DNA of 64,000 nucleotides. It comes from RBG-13-68-16 sp041494245 (GTDB lineage Bacteria; Acidobacteriota; Thermoanaerobaculia; Thermoanaerobaculales; Thermoanaerobaculaceae). The notes beneath the pieces are model-generated. The model saw only the letters and a program-made list of their open reading frames with translations, made no database searches and had not been told where the DNA came from. Location: NCBI GenBank assembly GCA_041494245.1, contig JBGQAK010000003.1:196184-260183 (forward strand). Direction: 5' to 3'. Position numbers and translations under genes: made by a program. Every line of letters starts with the position of its first letter. Positions within the stretch are counted from its first letter, which is position 1. Below are positions 40,973 to 48,277 of the stretch, one piece after another.

Positions 40973-41875
40973 AATGGGTCAGTTTCGATCCAAGAGTGCT
41001 ACAACCTCTTCCACTGACCAAACGTGACCCGCCACGCCCGCAGCCATTGCGGGCGTCTTTCCGTTGAGCGTCTTGTGAACGCGGCAGAAGTTGTAGTGCA
41101 TGAAGTGAAGGCTCACGGCCGCCAGCAGGTTGGCGAGCTTCTTCGAGAATCCGTTCGTCAGGCGCGTGAACCGCCGCATGCCCATCCGCATCGTGAGGTT
41201 CTGGCGCTTGACGTAGGAGGTCGAAATGTGCTTCGGGTCCGGCTTGCCCTGGAGAACCTGGGTGCTGGTCCCGAGGCACTGAGCCGGACTGTAGCGTTTC
41301 TCCGCTTCTGGCGACACGCCGTAGTGCTTCTGGAGCATCGCGTAGTCAACCTCAGCTCCAAACGCTTCCTCGACCGCCTCTAGATACATTGTGTGGCCGT
41401 CCGTGGTGAGCTGCACGCGGCCGTGAAGCCTGGACACCACGTCCTGCATGAAGGCGGTTGCTGTTGGAAGGTCACGCGGCCCGACCATCCAAGAAGGGAC
41501 TAGCTTGGTGTCCGCGCAGATCGCTGTAAAGGTCCACACGTCCCCGTAGCCGAACTCGCCTCGGTGCTCATCCGGGACGTTCTTCGCCTTGGCGTAGCAG
41601 AAGGACCAAATCTCATCCGCTTGGATGCGCTTGCAGGGCAGGTTTCGAAGCGCCTCATCCTGAAAGCGGTCGCACGCCTCGCCAAGCTCGACCAGAAGCT
41701 TAACGACGGTGTTCTTGGCGGCACCCGTCATTTGCACCGTGGCGCGGATAGAATTCCCCTCAACGAGGGCCGCGACTACCTGGGTCCGCTTGGCCGTAGA
41801 GAGCTTGTTCATACTGACAATATAGCGCGAGCGCTCACGTTTGTCAAGTCAGTTTGGGTATAGCTGACACCATTG
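40973..41875 (-). mobile_element. IS1-like insertion sequence
   Basis: A single transposase gene lies between imperfect ends: AATGGGTCAG at 40973-40982 and, inverted, AATGGTGTCAG ending at 41875. The stop codon falls within the left end, which is usual for compact IS elements. I cannot see a clear target-site duplication, so the exact ends are uncertain by a few bases. Confidence 0.6.
40979..41812 (-). CDS. IS1-family transposase
   Basis: The protein has 277 residues as one uninterrupted frame (classical IS1 needs a frameshift). An N-terminal helix-turn-helix (KRTQVVAALVEGNSIRATVQMTGAAKNTVVKLL) is followed by a DDE core starting RIQADEIWSFC, with TTDGHTMYLEAVEEAF and a C-terminal HKTLNGKTPAMAAG. 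The single-frame architecture occurs in IS1-like elements outside enterobacteria. It is intact and probably active. It sits just upstream of hsdM in the same orientation, and outward read-through could drive the restriction operon. Confidence 0.87.
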   Translation of the reverse strand: MNKLSTAKRTQVVAALVEGNSIRATVQMTGAAKNTVVKLLVELGEACDRFQDEALRNLPCKRIQADEIWSFCYAKAKNVPDEHRGEFGYGDVWTFTAICADTKLVPSWMVGPRDLPTATAFMQDVVSRLHGRVQLTTDGHTMYLEAVEEAFGAEVDYAMLQKHYGVSPEAEKRYSPAQCLGTSTQVLQGKPDPKHISTSYVKRQNLTMRMGMRRFTRLTNGFSKKLANLLAAVSLHFMHYNFCRVHKTLNGKTPAMAAGVAGHVWSVEEVVALLDRN

Positions 41876-41937
41876 AGATAGCACTGGACTATTGACAGAG
41901 CATCGGACCTAGGCCTTATAAACTACTTGGAGTCGGA

Positions 41938-42014
41938 TGGAGCGCCGGCGGGGGCTTGAACCCCGAACCTGCGGATTAGTAGTCCGCAGCTCTTTCCGAT
42001 TGAGCTACCGGCGC
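41938..42014 (-). tRNA. tRNA with anticodon ACT (would read AGT), CCA encoded
   Basis: A complete cloverleaf is found on the minus strand. The acceptor GCGCCGG pairs with CCGGCGC, the D stem is GCTC/GAGC, the anticodon stem is GCGGA/TCCGC with loop CTACTAA, the variable loop has 5 bases (AGGTT), and the T stem is CGGGG/CCCCG with TTCAAGC. Discriminator T and CCA end the gene at 41938. T33 fixes the anticodon as ACT. A normal Ser tRNA would have a long variable arm, so this is not a standard tRNA-Ser. The anticodon arm resembles tRNA-Asn (GTT) with two loop changes. Position 34 is A, rare in bacteria outside tRNA-Arg. Confidence 0.85.
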
Positions 42015-42038
42015 CCTTGCTGACTCAAAGCCGAACTT

Positions 42039-42087
42039 GGCCCGCCCCCGCAGGCCGCTACGCTTGGTAGGGGCGGGCCTCTTCTTT
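42039..42087 (+). terminator. Long GC-rich hairpin with T-rich tail
   Basis: GGCCCGCCCC (42039-42048) pairs with GGGGCGGGCC (42070-42079) across a 21-base loop, followed by TCTTCTTT. It fits a plus-strand terminator, but the nearest genes are on the minus strand. The TAGGGGCGGG core also occurs in the repeat inserted in the DUF2779 gene, so this may simply be a repeat. Confidence 0.4.
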
Positions 42088-42130
42088 CTGCCCACGCCAG
42101 CGCTCGGCTCCGGGCGTGGGCCAGGTTCGT

Positions 42131-42568
42131 CTACGCATTGGTCCTCCCCAACTGGTCGCTTTCTTCCTTTATTGGCTGTGGAACCGGGAAAACGTAGGCA
42201 AACGTGAAGCCTGATCCCTTAGGCGCCTTGACCCTTCGTGCGTCGCCCTTCTCATGGAGATGCCTGACATTCACCCCAACGGTGGTCTTCTTGAAGGCAT
42301 AGCCCTGTGCTGTCAGCATCTCGAAGATCTGCTCCACAGTGAGCGGACTACGATTTGCGCGACCAATGCGCTTGATCAACTCTTCCGCGTTGACCTCGTA
42401 CTTGCGCTGGAAACCCTTCTTACCACCGCCTTCCGCCAACACCCCCGATCCACCATTGTTCATCGCAGCCAAGGTTGTGCGCAGCTCAAGGATGGCCTTG
42501 ACGATGCGATCACGTTCGGCCTCGAGGCCCTGAATTGCCTTCTCGATATGCTCGGTTGGGTTTCCCAT
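42131..42568 (-). CDS. Unknown protein with coiled-coil and winged-helix-like parts
   Basis: The protein has 145 residues. The N-terminal 35 residues (IEKAIQGLEAERDRIVKAILELRTTL) form a likely coiled coil. A Gly/Lys linker follows, then a winged-helix-like region SPLTVEQIFEMLTAQGYAFKKTTVGVNVRHLHEKGDARRVKAPKGSGFTFAYVF. This architecture suggests a small DNA-binding regulator. I do not recognise a named family. It stands alone downstream of the KNPAAVALGRLGG-type gene. Confidence 0.65.
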   Translation of the reverse strand: MGNPTEHIEKAIQGLEAERDRIVKAILELRTTLAAMNNGGSGVLAEGGGKKGFQRKYEVNAEELIKRIGRANRSPLTVEQIFEMLTAQGYAFKKTTVGVNVRHLHEKGDARRVKAPKGSGFTFAYVFPVPQPIKEESDQLGRTNA

Positions 42569-42677
42569 ATCATCGCTCCTCGGTCAGTAGTATCGGCTCG
42601 ACCGGAGGATCTGTCAAGGAAGAGAAGACTACGGGACTTACTATTATGCTATTTGTGCTGTTTTGTGCCGTCTTGTG

Positions 42678-42947
42678 CTACTTTTTGTCACTGCGTCTTG
42701 CTGTATTCCACCGTGCTGCCGCCGCCTTCTTGGCGCTTTCTCGCCGCTGCTCCGGCGTGAGTTTGGCGGCCCTTGCCGGTCCGCCCTTCTTCCCGCCGAG
42801 GCGCCCTAGAGCTACGGCTGCAGGGTTCTTCCCTGCTGCGTCTTCGGGGGCTTCTTCGGATTCTGGCGAACCCTCACCCGCTGCCCGGTCTGTGATGGTC
42901 TTTGCCAGTTCGTTGAGATCGTGGCGTTTGCTTGAGCGCTTAGGCAT
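42678..42947 (-). CDS. Small basic conserved hypothetical protein
   Basis: The protein has 89 residues. The C-terminal half reads KNPAAVALGRLGGKKGGPARAAKLTPEQRRESAKKAAAARW, a pattern I know from many bacterial small hypothetical proteins often called histone H1/AlgP-like or RNA-binding; the activity is not established. The N-terminus is acidic and Ser-rich. The strong positive charge suggests nucleic-acid binding. It lies between the HEPN-motif gene and the winged-helix-like gene, all on the minus strand. Confidence 0.7.
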   Translation of the reverse strand: MPKRSSKRHDLNELAKTITDRAAGEGSPESEEAPEDAAGKNPAAVALGRLGGKKGGPARAAKLTPEQRRESAKKAAAARWNTARRSDKK

Positions 42948-42989
42948 ACTCCCAATATACGTGCACTGCGATGGATTCGCAAGGGGAGA

Positions 42990-43889
42990 TCAAGAACTCC
43001 CGTCCTCTCCACTTGGCAACATGTTAACTATCTCTGCGGATGGCTGGGGCTTTCTTGTTTCCATGTCGGCGACCATTGCTTGAATGGCGCTGGTACAGAT
43101 CGCCCAAAGTGAGACGGCCTCCGGGAGTGTAAGCGTTACCTCGGGGTGTATTAACGGGTTTCGGTGCAAGCGTCTTATCTCATCAATCGTCTGTATCACC
43201 TTCTTGCTAGCGTCCGTCTTCTTGAGTGCTTCTGTGTATCCTGCCCACGTGGCGTCCTTCTTGGTTGGAGGAGGGCAGTCGAAAGCGGCCATTTCTACCT
43301 TGATGGTGCTTTCGGTTGCCCTTGCGATATGGAAGCCGGCTGCGGTCGGAAGATTGAAAGCCAAACACCGGCCCGCTTGATTTGTATCGTCAATGGCTTC
43401 TTTGGAGAGCCGATCTCGGTAGCCCACATACACAGCGGCAGCATCAACGATCAGATACCTCGTGTCGAAAACACCCTTTTGGGTAACGTAAAAGACGGGC
43501 AGCCTCGCGAGTTCAAGTTGAAACGCGTTGTCAAAGGTCATGAAGGCCCAGCTGAATTCTTGGAACAGCACCTCGTCGGCGGCAGCATTGGGACTGGTGC
43601 TGTGGAGATTCTGGACTTTCCGAAGCACTTCACGAAGGGCAAGAGCCGCATCTCTACTGACGTCGAGAGGTGGGATGTTGTCCTTGTGTAACAGCAGGTC
43701 GAGGAAAGCTGCTGCGGAATTCGTGAGTTCATTGAAAGTGTTGAGAGGCACCTTGTCCCTCAAAAGGAGAAAGCAGGCTTCAAGCCATTTGGCAAGACCG
43801 AAGGCTGGATAGCCGTTTACATGTTGCACGCCGTCCTCCACAGGGCCGCTGAGCCAAATTGCGTACCGTAACGCAGTCTTGGACATCAT
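42990..43889 (-). CDS. HEPN-motif protein, candidate RNase or abortive-infection effector
   Basis: The protein has 299 residues from the ATG at 43889, with GGAGG six bases upstream. It is not a family I can name. The C-terminal part contains DEIRRLHRNPLIHPEVTLTLPEAVSLWAICTSAIQAM. RNPLIH matches the RNxxxH catalytic motif of HEPN RNases, followed by a helix, as in that fold. The N-terminal two-thirds are helical. It lies in the island next to a tRNA, restriction genes and an AbiE system, so an anti-phage role is plausible but not shown. Confidence 0.65.
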   Translation of the reverse strand: MMSKTALRYAIWLSGPVEDGVQHVNGYPAFGLAKWLEACFLLLRDKVPLNTFNELTNSAAAFLDLLLHKDNIPPLDVSRDAALALREVLRKVQNLHSTSPNAAADEVLFQEFSWAFMTFDNAFQLELARLPVFYVTQKGVFDTRYLIVDAAAVYVGYRDRLSKEAIDDTNQAGRCLAFNLPTAAGFHIARATESTIKVEMAAFDCPPPTKKDATWAGYTEALKKTDASKKVIQTIDEIRRLHRNPLIHPEVTLTLPEAVSLWAICTSAIQAMVADMETRKPQPSAEIVNMLPSGEDGSS

Positions 43890-43944
43890 TCTACGCCTCC
43901 GAACCAAACTGACCCACTACCTCGCGCTTGAGGAGTTCCTCTCG

Positions 43945-43995
43945 CGGCCGGCGCGCCGCGCCGGCATGCGCACGGCGTCCGCGCGCCCCACACCG
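43945..43995. repeat. GC-rich palindromic element before DUF169 copy A
   Basis: GCCGGCGCGCCGCGCCGGC (43950-43968), then a GCGCACGGCG/CGCGCGCCCCACAC element. It belongs to the same family as the elements at 54203 and 62860. It marks the left edge of the DUF169 duplication, since copy B also begins at a CGCCCCACAC. Confidence 0.55.
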
Positions 43996-44150
43996 CTTCC
44001 ACGGGAACGGGCACTTGATTTGGGGCGATCCTCCGGCGACGTGTGGCGTGAGTCCAGGTTGCTCTTCCAGCGCTGGTCTGTTTGATTGACATCCCTCGAG
44101 ACCGGGGCGTAGCGTCAGGCAGGCTTGGGCAAAGACGGAGGCGCACGGAC

Positions 44151-44535
44151 ATGTACTGGCAAGAATGGTCCGACAGGTTGAGGAAGGAGCTGAAGCTCGG
44201 CACGGAGCCGGTCGCCGTCACGTTCGCGGGCGCACCGGCACCGGGTGCCACCTCCCGGCAGGGCAAGCTCTCGGTGTGCCAGGCGTTGAAGAAGGCGAGC
44301 GAAGGTGAGAGCGTCACCATCACCGCGGAGACCTGCGGCTGCCCCGGAGGCCTCGTGAGCCTCGGGCTCGGGCAGATGCCCGCGAAGGGACGGGAGAGGC
44401 TGGTGGAGTTCCTCGTCAACACGGAGAAGGTCTACTGCTCGCGTGTCGCCATCCATCGCAGCCAGCAGACCGTCGTGCCACCCGCGGGAGTGGCGAGCCA
44501 CATCATCTTCGCGCCGCTGTCGAGGACGGAGTCGC
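44151..44535 (+). pseudogene. Truncated DUF169 gene, copy A (promoter and 5' 385 bases)
   Basis: The codons from MYWQEWSDRLRKEL to FAPLSRTES match the intact gene at 48278-49006 without indels over 385 bases, then similarity stops abruptly and unrelated codons run to a stop at 44613. The upstream ~150 bases, with TTGACA at 44096, also match. The break is 10 bases from the end of the opposing GIY-YIG gene, so the 3' half was replaced by that cargo. Confidence 0.88.
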
Positions 44536-44545
44536 CCGTAGAACC

Positions 44546-45238
44546 TCAGGGCACGTACCTGATCGGGTTTTGTGAACCCGTGGGCAGCAGGTGCTCGACC
44601 GACCTGCCAACGTAGCGGTCTCGAATGCCGGCCTCGGCGACGACACCCCGGAACTCCCAGCGGCCGGGGGCGTGTACATCCTTTCGGGAACGGTACCTGT
44701 ACGAACCCGTCCCAGCCGGCTGCCAGCTTTTGATGCGGTAGACCTCGCGCACAATGCCGTGGTAGACCGCCATGGCGTACCTGACCGTCTGGCGTCGTTT
44801 GCCTATCGCCCAGACACCGCGGGTGACCTCGTAGAGCTCCCGAGCCGGCATCCCGGGGCGATAGAGTCGGTTGACGCGGACGAGGATTGAAGGTTCGTGG
44901 ATGGCGACGGGTTTGGCTGCAAGCCTCGTGATCAGCTCTTCCAGCGACACTCTACCGAGGTTCGCGGAGTGTCTTCCGCGGATCCGGTTCTTCAGGGTAT
45001 CGAGGCCCAATGCGTCAATCAGCGCCGCTTCGACCCTGAACGCCATGTCCTCGCTCGGCAAAGCGTGAGCGAGAATCTCGACCTGGTAGCGACAGGAGGC
45101 CAAATGGGCCAAGGCGCGTTGACCTTGCCCCTTGCCCACGTAGCGGATTTTCATGTCAGACCGGCGCACGTATGCGTAAACGTAGTGTTTCATTTTTTCA
45201 GCGACTTCATGAGGGAGTCGTCTTGTCTGCTTGTTCAC
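44546..45238 (-). CDS. GIY-YIG nuclease-like protein
   Basis: The protein has 230 residues from the GTG at 45238, with GGAAGGAG five bases upstream; ATG 45193 is a shorter option. The GIY-YIG core is YVYAYVRRSDMKIRYVGKGQGQRALAHL, in the form seen in LEM-3-like GIY-YIG domains, followed by MAFRVEAALIDALGLDTLKNRIRG with the Glu and the Asn position. The C-terminal 100 residues are unfamiliar. It faces the truncated DUF169 copy A and lies between DUF169 copies A and B. Probably an endonuclease of mobile or defence origin. Confidence 0.75.
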   Translation of the reverse strand: MNKQTRRLPHEVAEKMKHYVYAYVRRSDMKIRYVGKGQGQRALAHLASCRYQVEILAHALPSEDMAFRVEAALIDALGLDTLKNRIRGRHSANLGRVSLEELITRLAAKPVAIHEPSILVRVNRLYRPGMPARELYEVTRGVWAIGKRRQTVRYAMAVYHGIVREVYRIKSWQPAGTGSYRYRSRKDVHAPGRWEFRGVVAEAGIRDRYVGRSVEHLLPTGSQNPIRYVP

Positions 45239-45600
45239 ATTTTCTCCTTCCAAAGCACCCAGCAAAAGTATCACTGCAGGGCGGTCCCGACGGGCAGGTG
45301 GCAGCCAGCCGTGATCACCGGGACGGAACCCGGCCTCCACACCCGTGGCTGGGCTTGCGATTGGAGAGCACGGATTGGAGGATAACGCTGGCCGCGTTCG
45401 CCGAAGCGCCCCTCGTGCTGTTGGAGCTTCGAACGCCCCACACTGCCTCCGCGGAAATCGGCACTTGATTCTGGGAGATCTTGCGGCGGTGTGCGGTCTG
45501 AGGCCGGGTTGCTCTTCCAGCGCCGGTCCGTTTAATTGACACCCCTCGAGAACGCGACGTAGCGTCGGGCAGGCCTGGGCGAAGACGGAGGCGTACGGAG
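45239..45600. other. Duplicated DUF169 upstream region (copy B)
   Basis: From about 45431 (GAACGCCCCACACTG) the sequence follows the upstream flank of DUF169 copy A, including a TTGACA at about 45536 and the GTAGCGTCGGGCAGG block. Before that point I see only the promoter region of the GIY-YIG gene. No independent gene is seen. Confidence 0.6.
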
Positions 45601-45684
45601 ATGTACTGGCAGAAATGGTCCGACAGGTTGAGGAAGGAGCTGAAGCTCGGCACGGAGCCGGTCGCCGTCACGTTCGCGGGTGCA
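45601..45684 (+). pseudogene. Truncated DUF169 gene, copy B (first 28 codons)
   Basis: Matches the start of the intact gene (MYWQKWSDRLRKELKLGTEPVAVTFAGA) and then departs into unrelated sequence that leads to the AbiE operator. The frame stays open to 45795 but has no family resemblance. Its upstream promoter region is also conserved. Confidence 0.85.
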
Positions 45685-45777
45685 CTCTCCGTGGGGAGCG
45701 CGTTGCCCGAAGACTCGTCTCTGGCAGGGATTATCCGTTCATCAGTGCGGATGCCGATAGCATACCAAGGGTGCAAT

Positions 45778-45798
45778 ACTTCACGAAATGTGTGAAGT
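45778..45798 (+). promoter_or_regulatory. Inverted-repeat operator of the AbiE operon
   Basis: ACTTCAC (45778-45784) and GTGAAGT (45792-45798) are perfect arms around 7 bases, 19 bases before the abiEi start. AbiEi antitoxins are known to repress their own operon through inverted repeats, so this is the expected site. No exact promoter elements are obvious. Confidence 0.65.
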
Positions 45799-45817
45799 GT
45801 AGTAGCATCACTGTACT

Positions 45818-46627
45818 ATGAGGCCAGGACGCATCCCCAAGCAGGCAATTGGCCGCCAAAGGCTGAGAAGCGTTCTCCGCCAATGCGGGCAACTGTTAAC
45901 TCCCGCGGGCGTGAGCCGAGCCCTTGAGGTCGGACCGACCGATGCTGCAAAGCTCCTTGCGCGGTGGGTGAGTCAAGGATGGCTCATGAGGATTCGCAGG
46001 GGTCTGTACGCACCCGTACCCCTCGAAGCCACTTCATCAGAGCAAGTGCTGTCCAACCCCTGGGTGCTCGTTCAGGAGGTATTTGCGCCAGGGTACGTTG
46101 GCGGCTGGTCGGCTGGGGAGCATTGGGACCTCACAGAGCAGATCTTTCGGAGCATTTGCGTTCTGACAGCGAGGCCCGTCCGTCGGAAGCAGCAAATCCT
46201 CCAGGGCGTGACCTTCGTTGCCAAGCACGTTCCGCCCGACGCGATCTTCGGGACGCGCACCGCTTGGGAAGGTAAGATCAAGGTCCAGGTATCGGACCCG
46301 CACAAGACGATCATTGACATGCTTGATGATCCCAGCCTCGGAGGCGGCATCACTCATGTCGAGGCCTGCTTGCGGAGTTACCTGGGCTCGCCCCATGCCG
46401 ACCTGAAAACGCTCATCGCCTACGGCGATCAGCTGAAGAACGGTGCCGTCTTCAAGCGCCTTGGCTTTCTCATTTCACGATCCGGAAAGCCGGACCGGGC
46501 CGCCATCGCCGCGTGCACCCAGCGCCTAAGCAAAGGCAACGCCAAGCTCGACCCCGCGCTCCCTGGGGAACGACTTGTGACCAGGTGGCGCTTGTGGGTG
46601 CCGAAGAGATGGGCAGGTAGCTCGTGA
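45818..46627 (+). CDS. abiEi: AbiEi-type antitoxin/transcriptional regulator
   Basis: The protein has 269 residues. The N-terminal winged helix (RLRSVLRQCGQLLTPAGVSRALEVGPTDAAKLLARWVSQGWLMRIRRGLYAPVP) and the C-terminal antitoxin domain with VLVQEVFAPGYVGGWSAGEHWDLTEQIFRSICVLT, HKTIIDMLDDP and GGGITHVEACLRSY are typical of AbiEi. It represses the operon and counteracts AbiEii as a type IV antitoxin. Its stop overlaps the AbiEii start (GTGA). Confidence 0.9.
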   Translation: MRPGRIPKQAIGRQRLRSVLRQCGQLLTPAGVSRALEVGPTDAAKLLARWVSQGWLMRIRRGLYAPVPLEATSSEQVLSNPWVLVQEVFAPGYVGGWSAGEHWDLTEQIFRSICVLTARPVRRKQQILQGVTFVAKHVPPDAIFGTRTAWEGKIKVQVSDPHKTIIDMLDDPSLGGGITHVEACLRSYLGSPHADLKTLIAYGDQLKNGAVFKRLGFLISRSGKPDRAAIAACTQRLSKGNAKLDPALPGERLVTRWRLWVPKRWAGSS

Positions 46628-48045
46628 TCGATCGCGCAGAGATCCTCGAGCTAGCAAGCGAATGGTCCCTTCGGCCCCAGGTGGTGGAGAAAGACTACGT
46701 GCTTGGATGGCTCCTTGCTGGCATCTACCAGCATGCCCTCCTCGCGAAGGCCTGGATCTTCAAGGGCGGCACCTGCCTAAAGAAGTGCTACTTCGAGACG
46801 TACCGGTTCTCCGAGGACCTCGATTTCACGGTGACTGACCCGGCCCAGCTGGACGAAGGCTTTCTGCTTGGTGCGTTCAAAGAGGTTGCGGAATGGGTCT
46901 ACGAGCATGCAGGCATCGAAGTGCCTGTTGAGCAGCTTCGATTTGCCGTCTTCCAGAATCCAAGAGGGCGGATTAGCTGTGAGGGGCGAGTCCACTATCG
47001 CGGGCCTGTCGCACCGCAGGGGGACCTTCCTAGAATTAGGCTTGATCTGACGGCTGATGAGGCCGTTGTACTGGAGCCCCAATGGCGACCGGTGGCTCAC
47101 CCTTATTCCGATGCGCCCGAAGGCGGGCTCCGGGCTCGGAGCTACCCATTCGAGGAGATCTTCGCTGAGAAGATTCGTGCCCTTGGCGAGCGATCACGGC
47201 CTCGCGATCTCTACGACGTGATCAACCTCTTCCACCGTGACGAAGCTCGGGACTTGGCACCTGGAGTTCGCCGTGTTCTCAAAGACAAGTGCGCGTTCAA
47301 GGGACTGGCAACGCCGACCGTTGAAGCGATCCAGCAGCACGAAGGCGAACTGGCCGCCGAATGGGACAACATGCTCGGTTACCAGCTCCCTGCCCTGCCT
47401 AGCCTGGATCTCTTTCTTGGCGAGCTTCCCAGGTTGTTTCGATGGCTTCAGGAGGCGGAAGAGGTAGTTGCTACGCCCCTTGTGTCCATGGGTTCGGGCG
47501 AGATCGTTTATCGGCGAGAGCTACGCTCCATGGGCGTTCGAGGGGGGCTCTCCGCTGCATTGGAAACCATCCGCTTTGCAGCCGCGAACCACCTTTGCGT
47601 CGATCTCGATTACGTTGACGCAGCAGGCAAACGCAGCACTCGCCAGATTGCACCCTATTCGCTCCGTCGGCCAGAGGGTGGCGCGGTTCTTCTGCACGCC
47701 GAGCACGCCGGGACGCGGGAACACCGTAGCTATCGGGTCGATCGGATCATAGCTGCACGCGTTACGAACGAGGCGTTTGTACCCCGTTGGGCGATCGAGC
47801 TGTCACCAGAGGCTCCCCTAAGGATTCAGCCTGCAACAGTTCGAGCCAACCCAGGCCATGGGTTTCCGACCTCGCGAAGAAGAGGCAACCGCATGGCCCA
47901 CGGTCCCGTTTTCGTCTATGAATGCGGGCGCTGCGGCAAAAGGTTCCGGCACACCAAACGCGAACCACGATTGAGGGAACACAAGGCACCAGGGGGCTGG
48001 GATTGCACCGGGCGATCAGGGCACCTGGTTGATACGGTCTACTAA
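46624..48045 (+). CDS. abiEii: AbiEii nucleotidyltransferase toxin with WYL-like and zinc-ribbon extension
   Basis: The protein has 473 residues from GTG. The N-terminal ~270 residues are the AbiEii nucleotidyltransferase: EKDYVLGWLLAGIY, KGGTCLKKCYFETYRFSEDLDFTV with the GG and DxD catalytic residues, and RDLYDVINLF. Residues about 310-395 resemble a WYL ligand-binding domain (CVDLDYVDAAGKRSTRQIAPYSLRR, SYRVDRIIAARVTNE). The last 45 residues (YECGRCGKRFRHTK...GWDCTGRSGH) look like a zinc ribbon. AbiEii toxins add nucleotides to tRNA 3' ends or otherwise block growth on phage infection. The extensions may sense a nucleotide ligand; this is inference. Confidence 0.88.
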   Translation: MIDRAEILELASEWSLRPQVVEKDYVLGWLLAGIYQHALLAKAWIFKGGTCLKKCYFETYRFSEDLDFTVTDPAQLDEGFLLGAFKEVAEWVYEHAGIEVPVEQLRFAVFQNPRGRISCEGRVHYRGPVAPQGDLPRIRLDLTADEAVVLEPQWRPVAHPYSDAPEGGLRARSYPFEEIFAEKIRALGERSRPRDLYDVINLFHRDEARDLAPGVRRVLKDKCAFKGLATPTVEAIQQHEGELAAEWDNMLGYQLPALPSLDLFLGELPRLFRWLQEAEEVVATPLVSMGSGEIVYRRELRSMGVRGGLSAALETIRFAAANHLCVDLDYVDAAGKRSTRQIAPYSLRRPEGGAVLLHAEHAGTREHRSYRVDRIIAARVTNEAFVPRWAIELSPEAPLRIQPATVRANPGHGFPTSRRRGNRMAHGPVFVYECGRCGKRFRHTKREPRLREHKAPGGWDCTGRSGHLVDTVY

Positions 48046-48089
48046 TTTCGGGTTCGCGAGGCGACCCTGCTGCCTGCGTTCTGCCATCC

Positions 48090-48135
48090 CCGCGCCCTAA
48101 CCCTCTTCGCGTGGGAAAGGGAACCGGAATCGTGG
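48090..48135. repeat. First palindromic repeat after the island
   Basis: CCCTAACCCTC and the arms TCTTCGCGTGGGAAAGGGAACCG form a degenerate copy of the common palindrome. It is the first copy seen after about 24 kb of island sequence with only one truncated copy. Confidence 0.5.
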
Positions 48136-48209
48136 CACCGCAGGTTTTCTCGGAGATCCTTGGCAACGTGTGGCCTGAGTCCGGGTTGGTCTTCCAGCAC
48201 TGATCCGTT

Positions 48210-48239
48210 TGATTGACATCCCTCGAGAACGGGGCGTAG
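48210..48239 (+). promoter_or_regulatory. DUF169 promoter, conserved in all three copies
   Basis: TTGACA (48210-48215), an 18-base spacer and TAGCGT (48234-48239) precede the intact DUF169 gene. The same elements lie before truncated copies A (44096) and B (about 45536). Confidence 0.55.
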
Positions 48240-48277
48240 CGTCGGGCAGGCTTGGGCGAAGACGGAGGCGCACGGAG

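Noticed and set aside
40741..40974. Small plus-strand gene upstream of hsdM
   Set aside because: No ribosome site, no family resemblance, and it occupies the only place available for the hsdM promoter.
41892..41921. Plus-strand promoter TTGACA-18-TTATAA between the IS and the tRNA
   Set aside because: The elements look good, but only antisense tRNA sequence follows; no plus-strand gene could use it, so I do not list it.
43897..43917. Solo IS end (TGGGTCAGTTT) near the HEPN-motif gene
   Set aside because: Only about 11 bases match the IS1-like element's end, close to what chance allows, and there is no partner end.
45685..45795. Continuation of the DUF169 copy B frame as a fusion gene
   Set aside because: The codons after the break have no resemblance to any family and run into the AbiE operator region.
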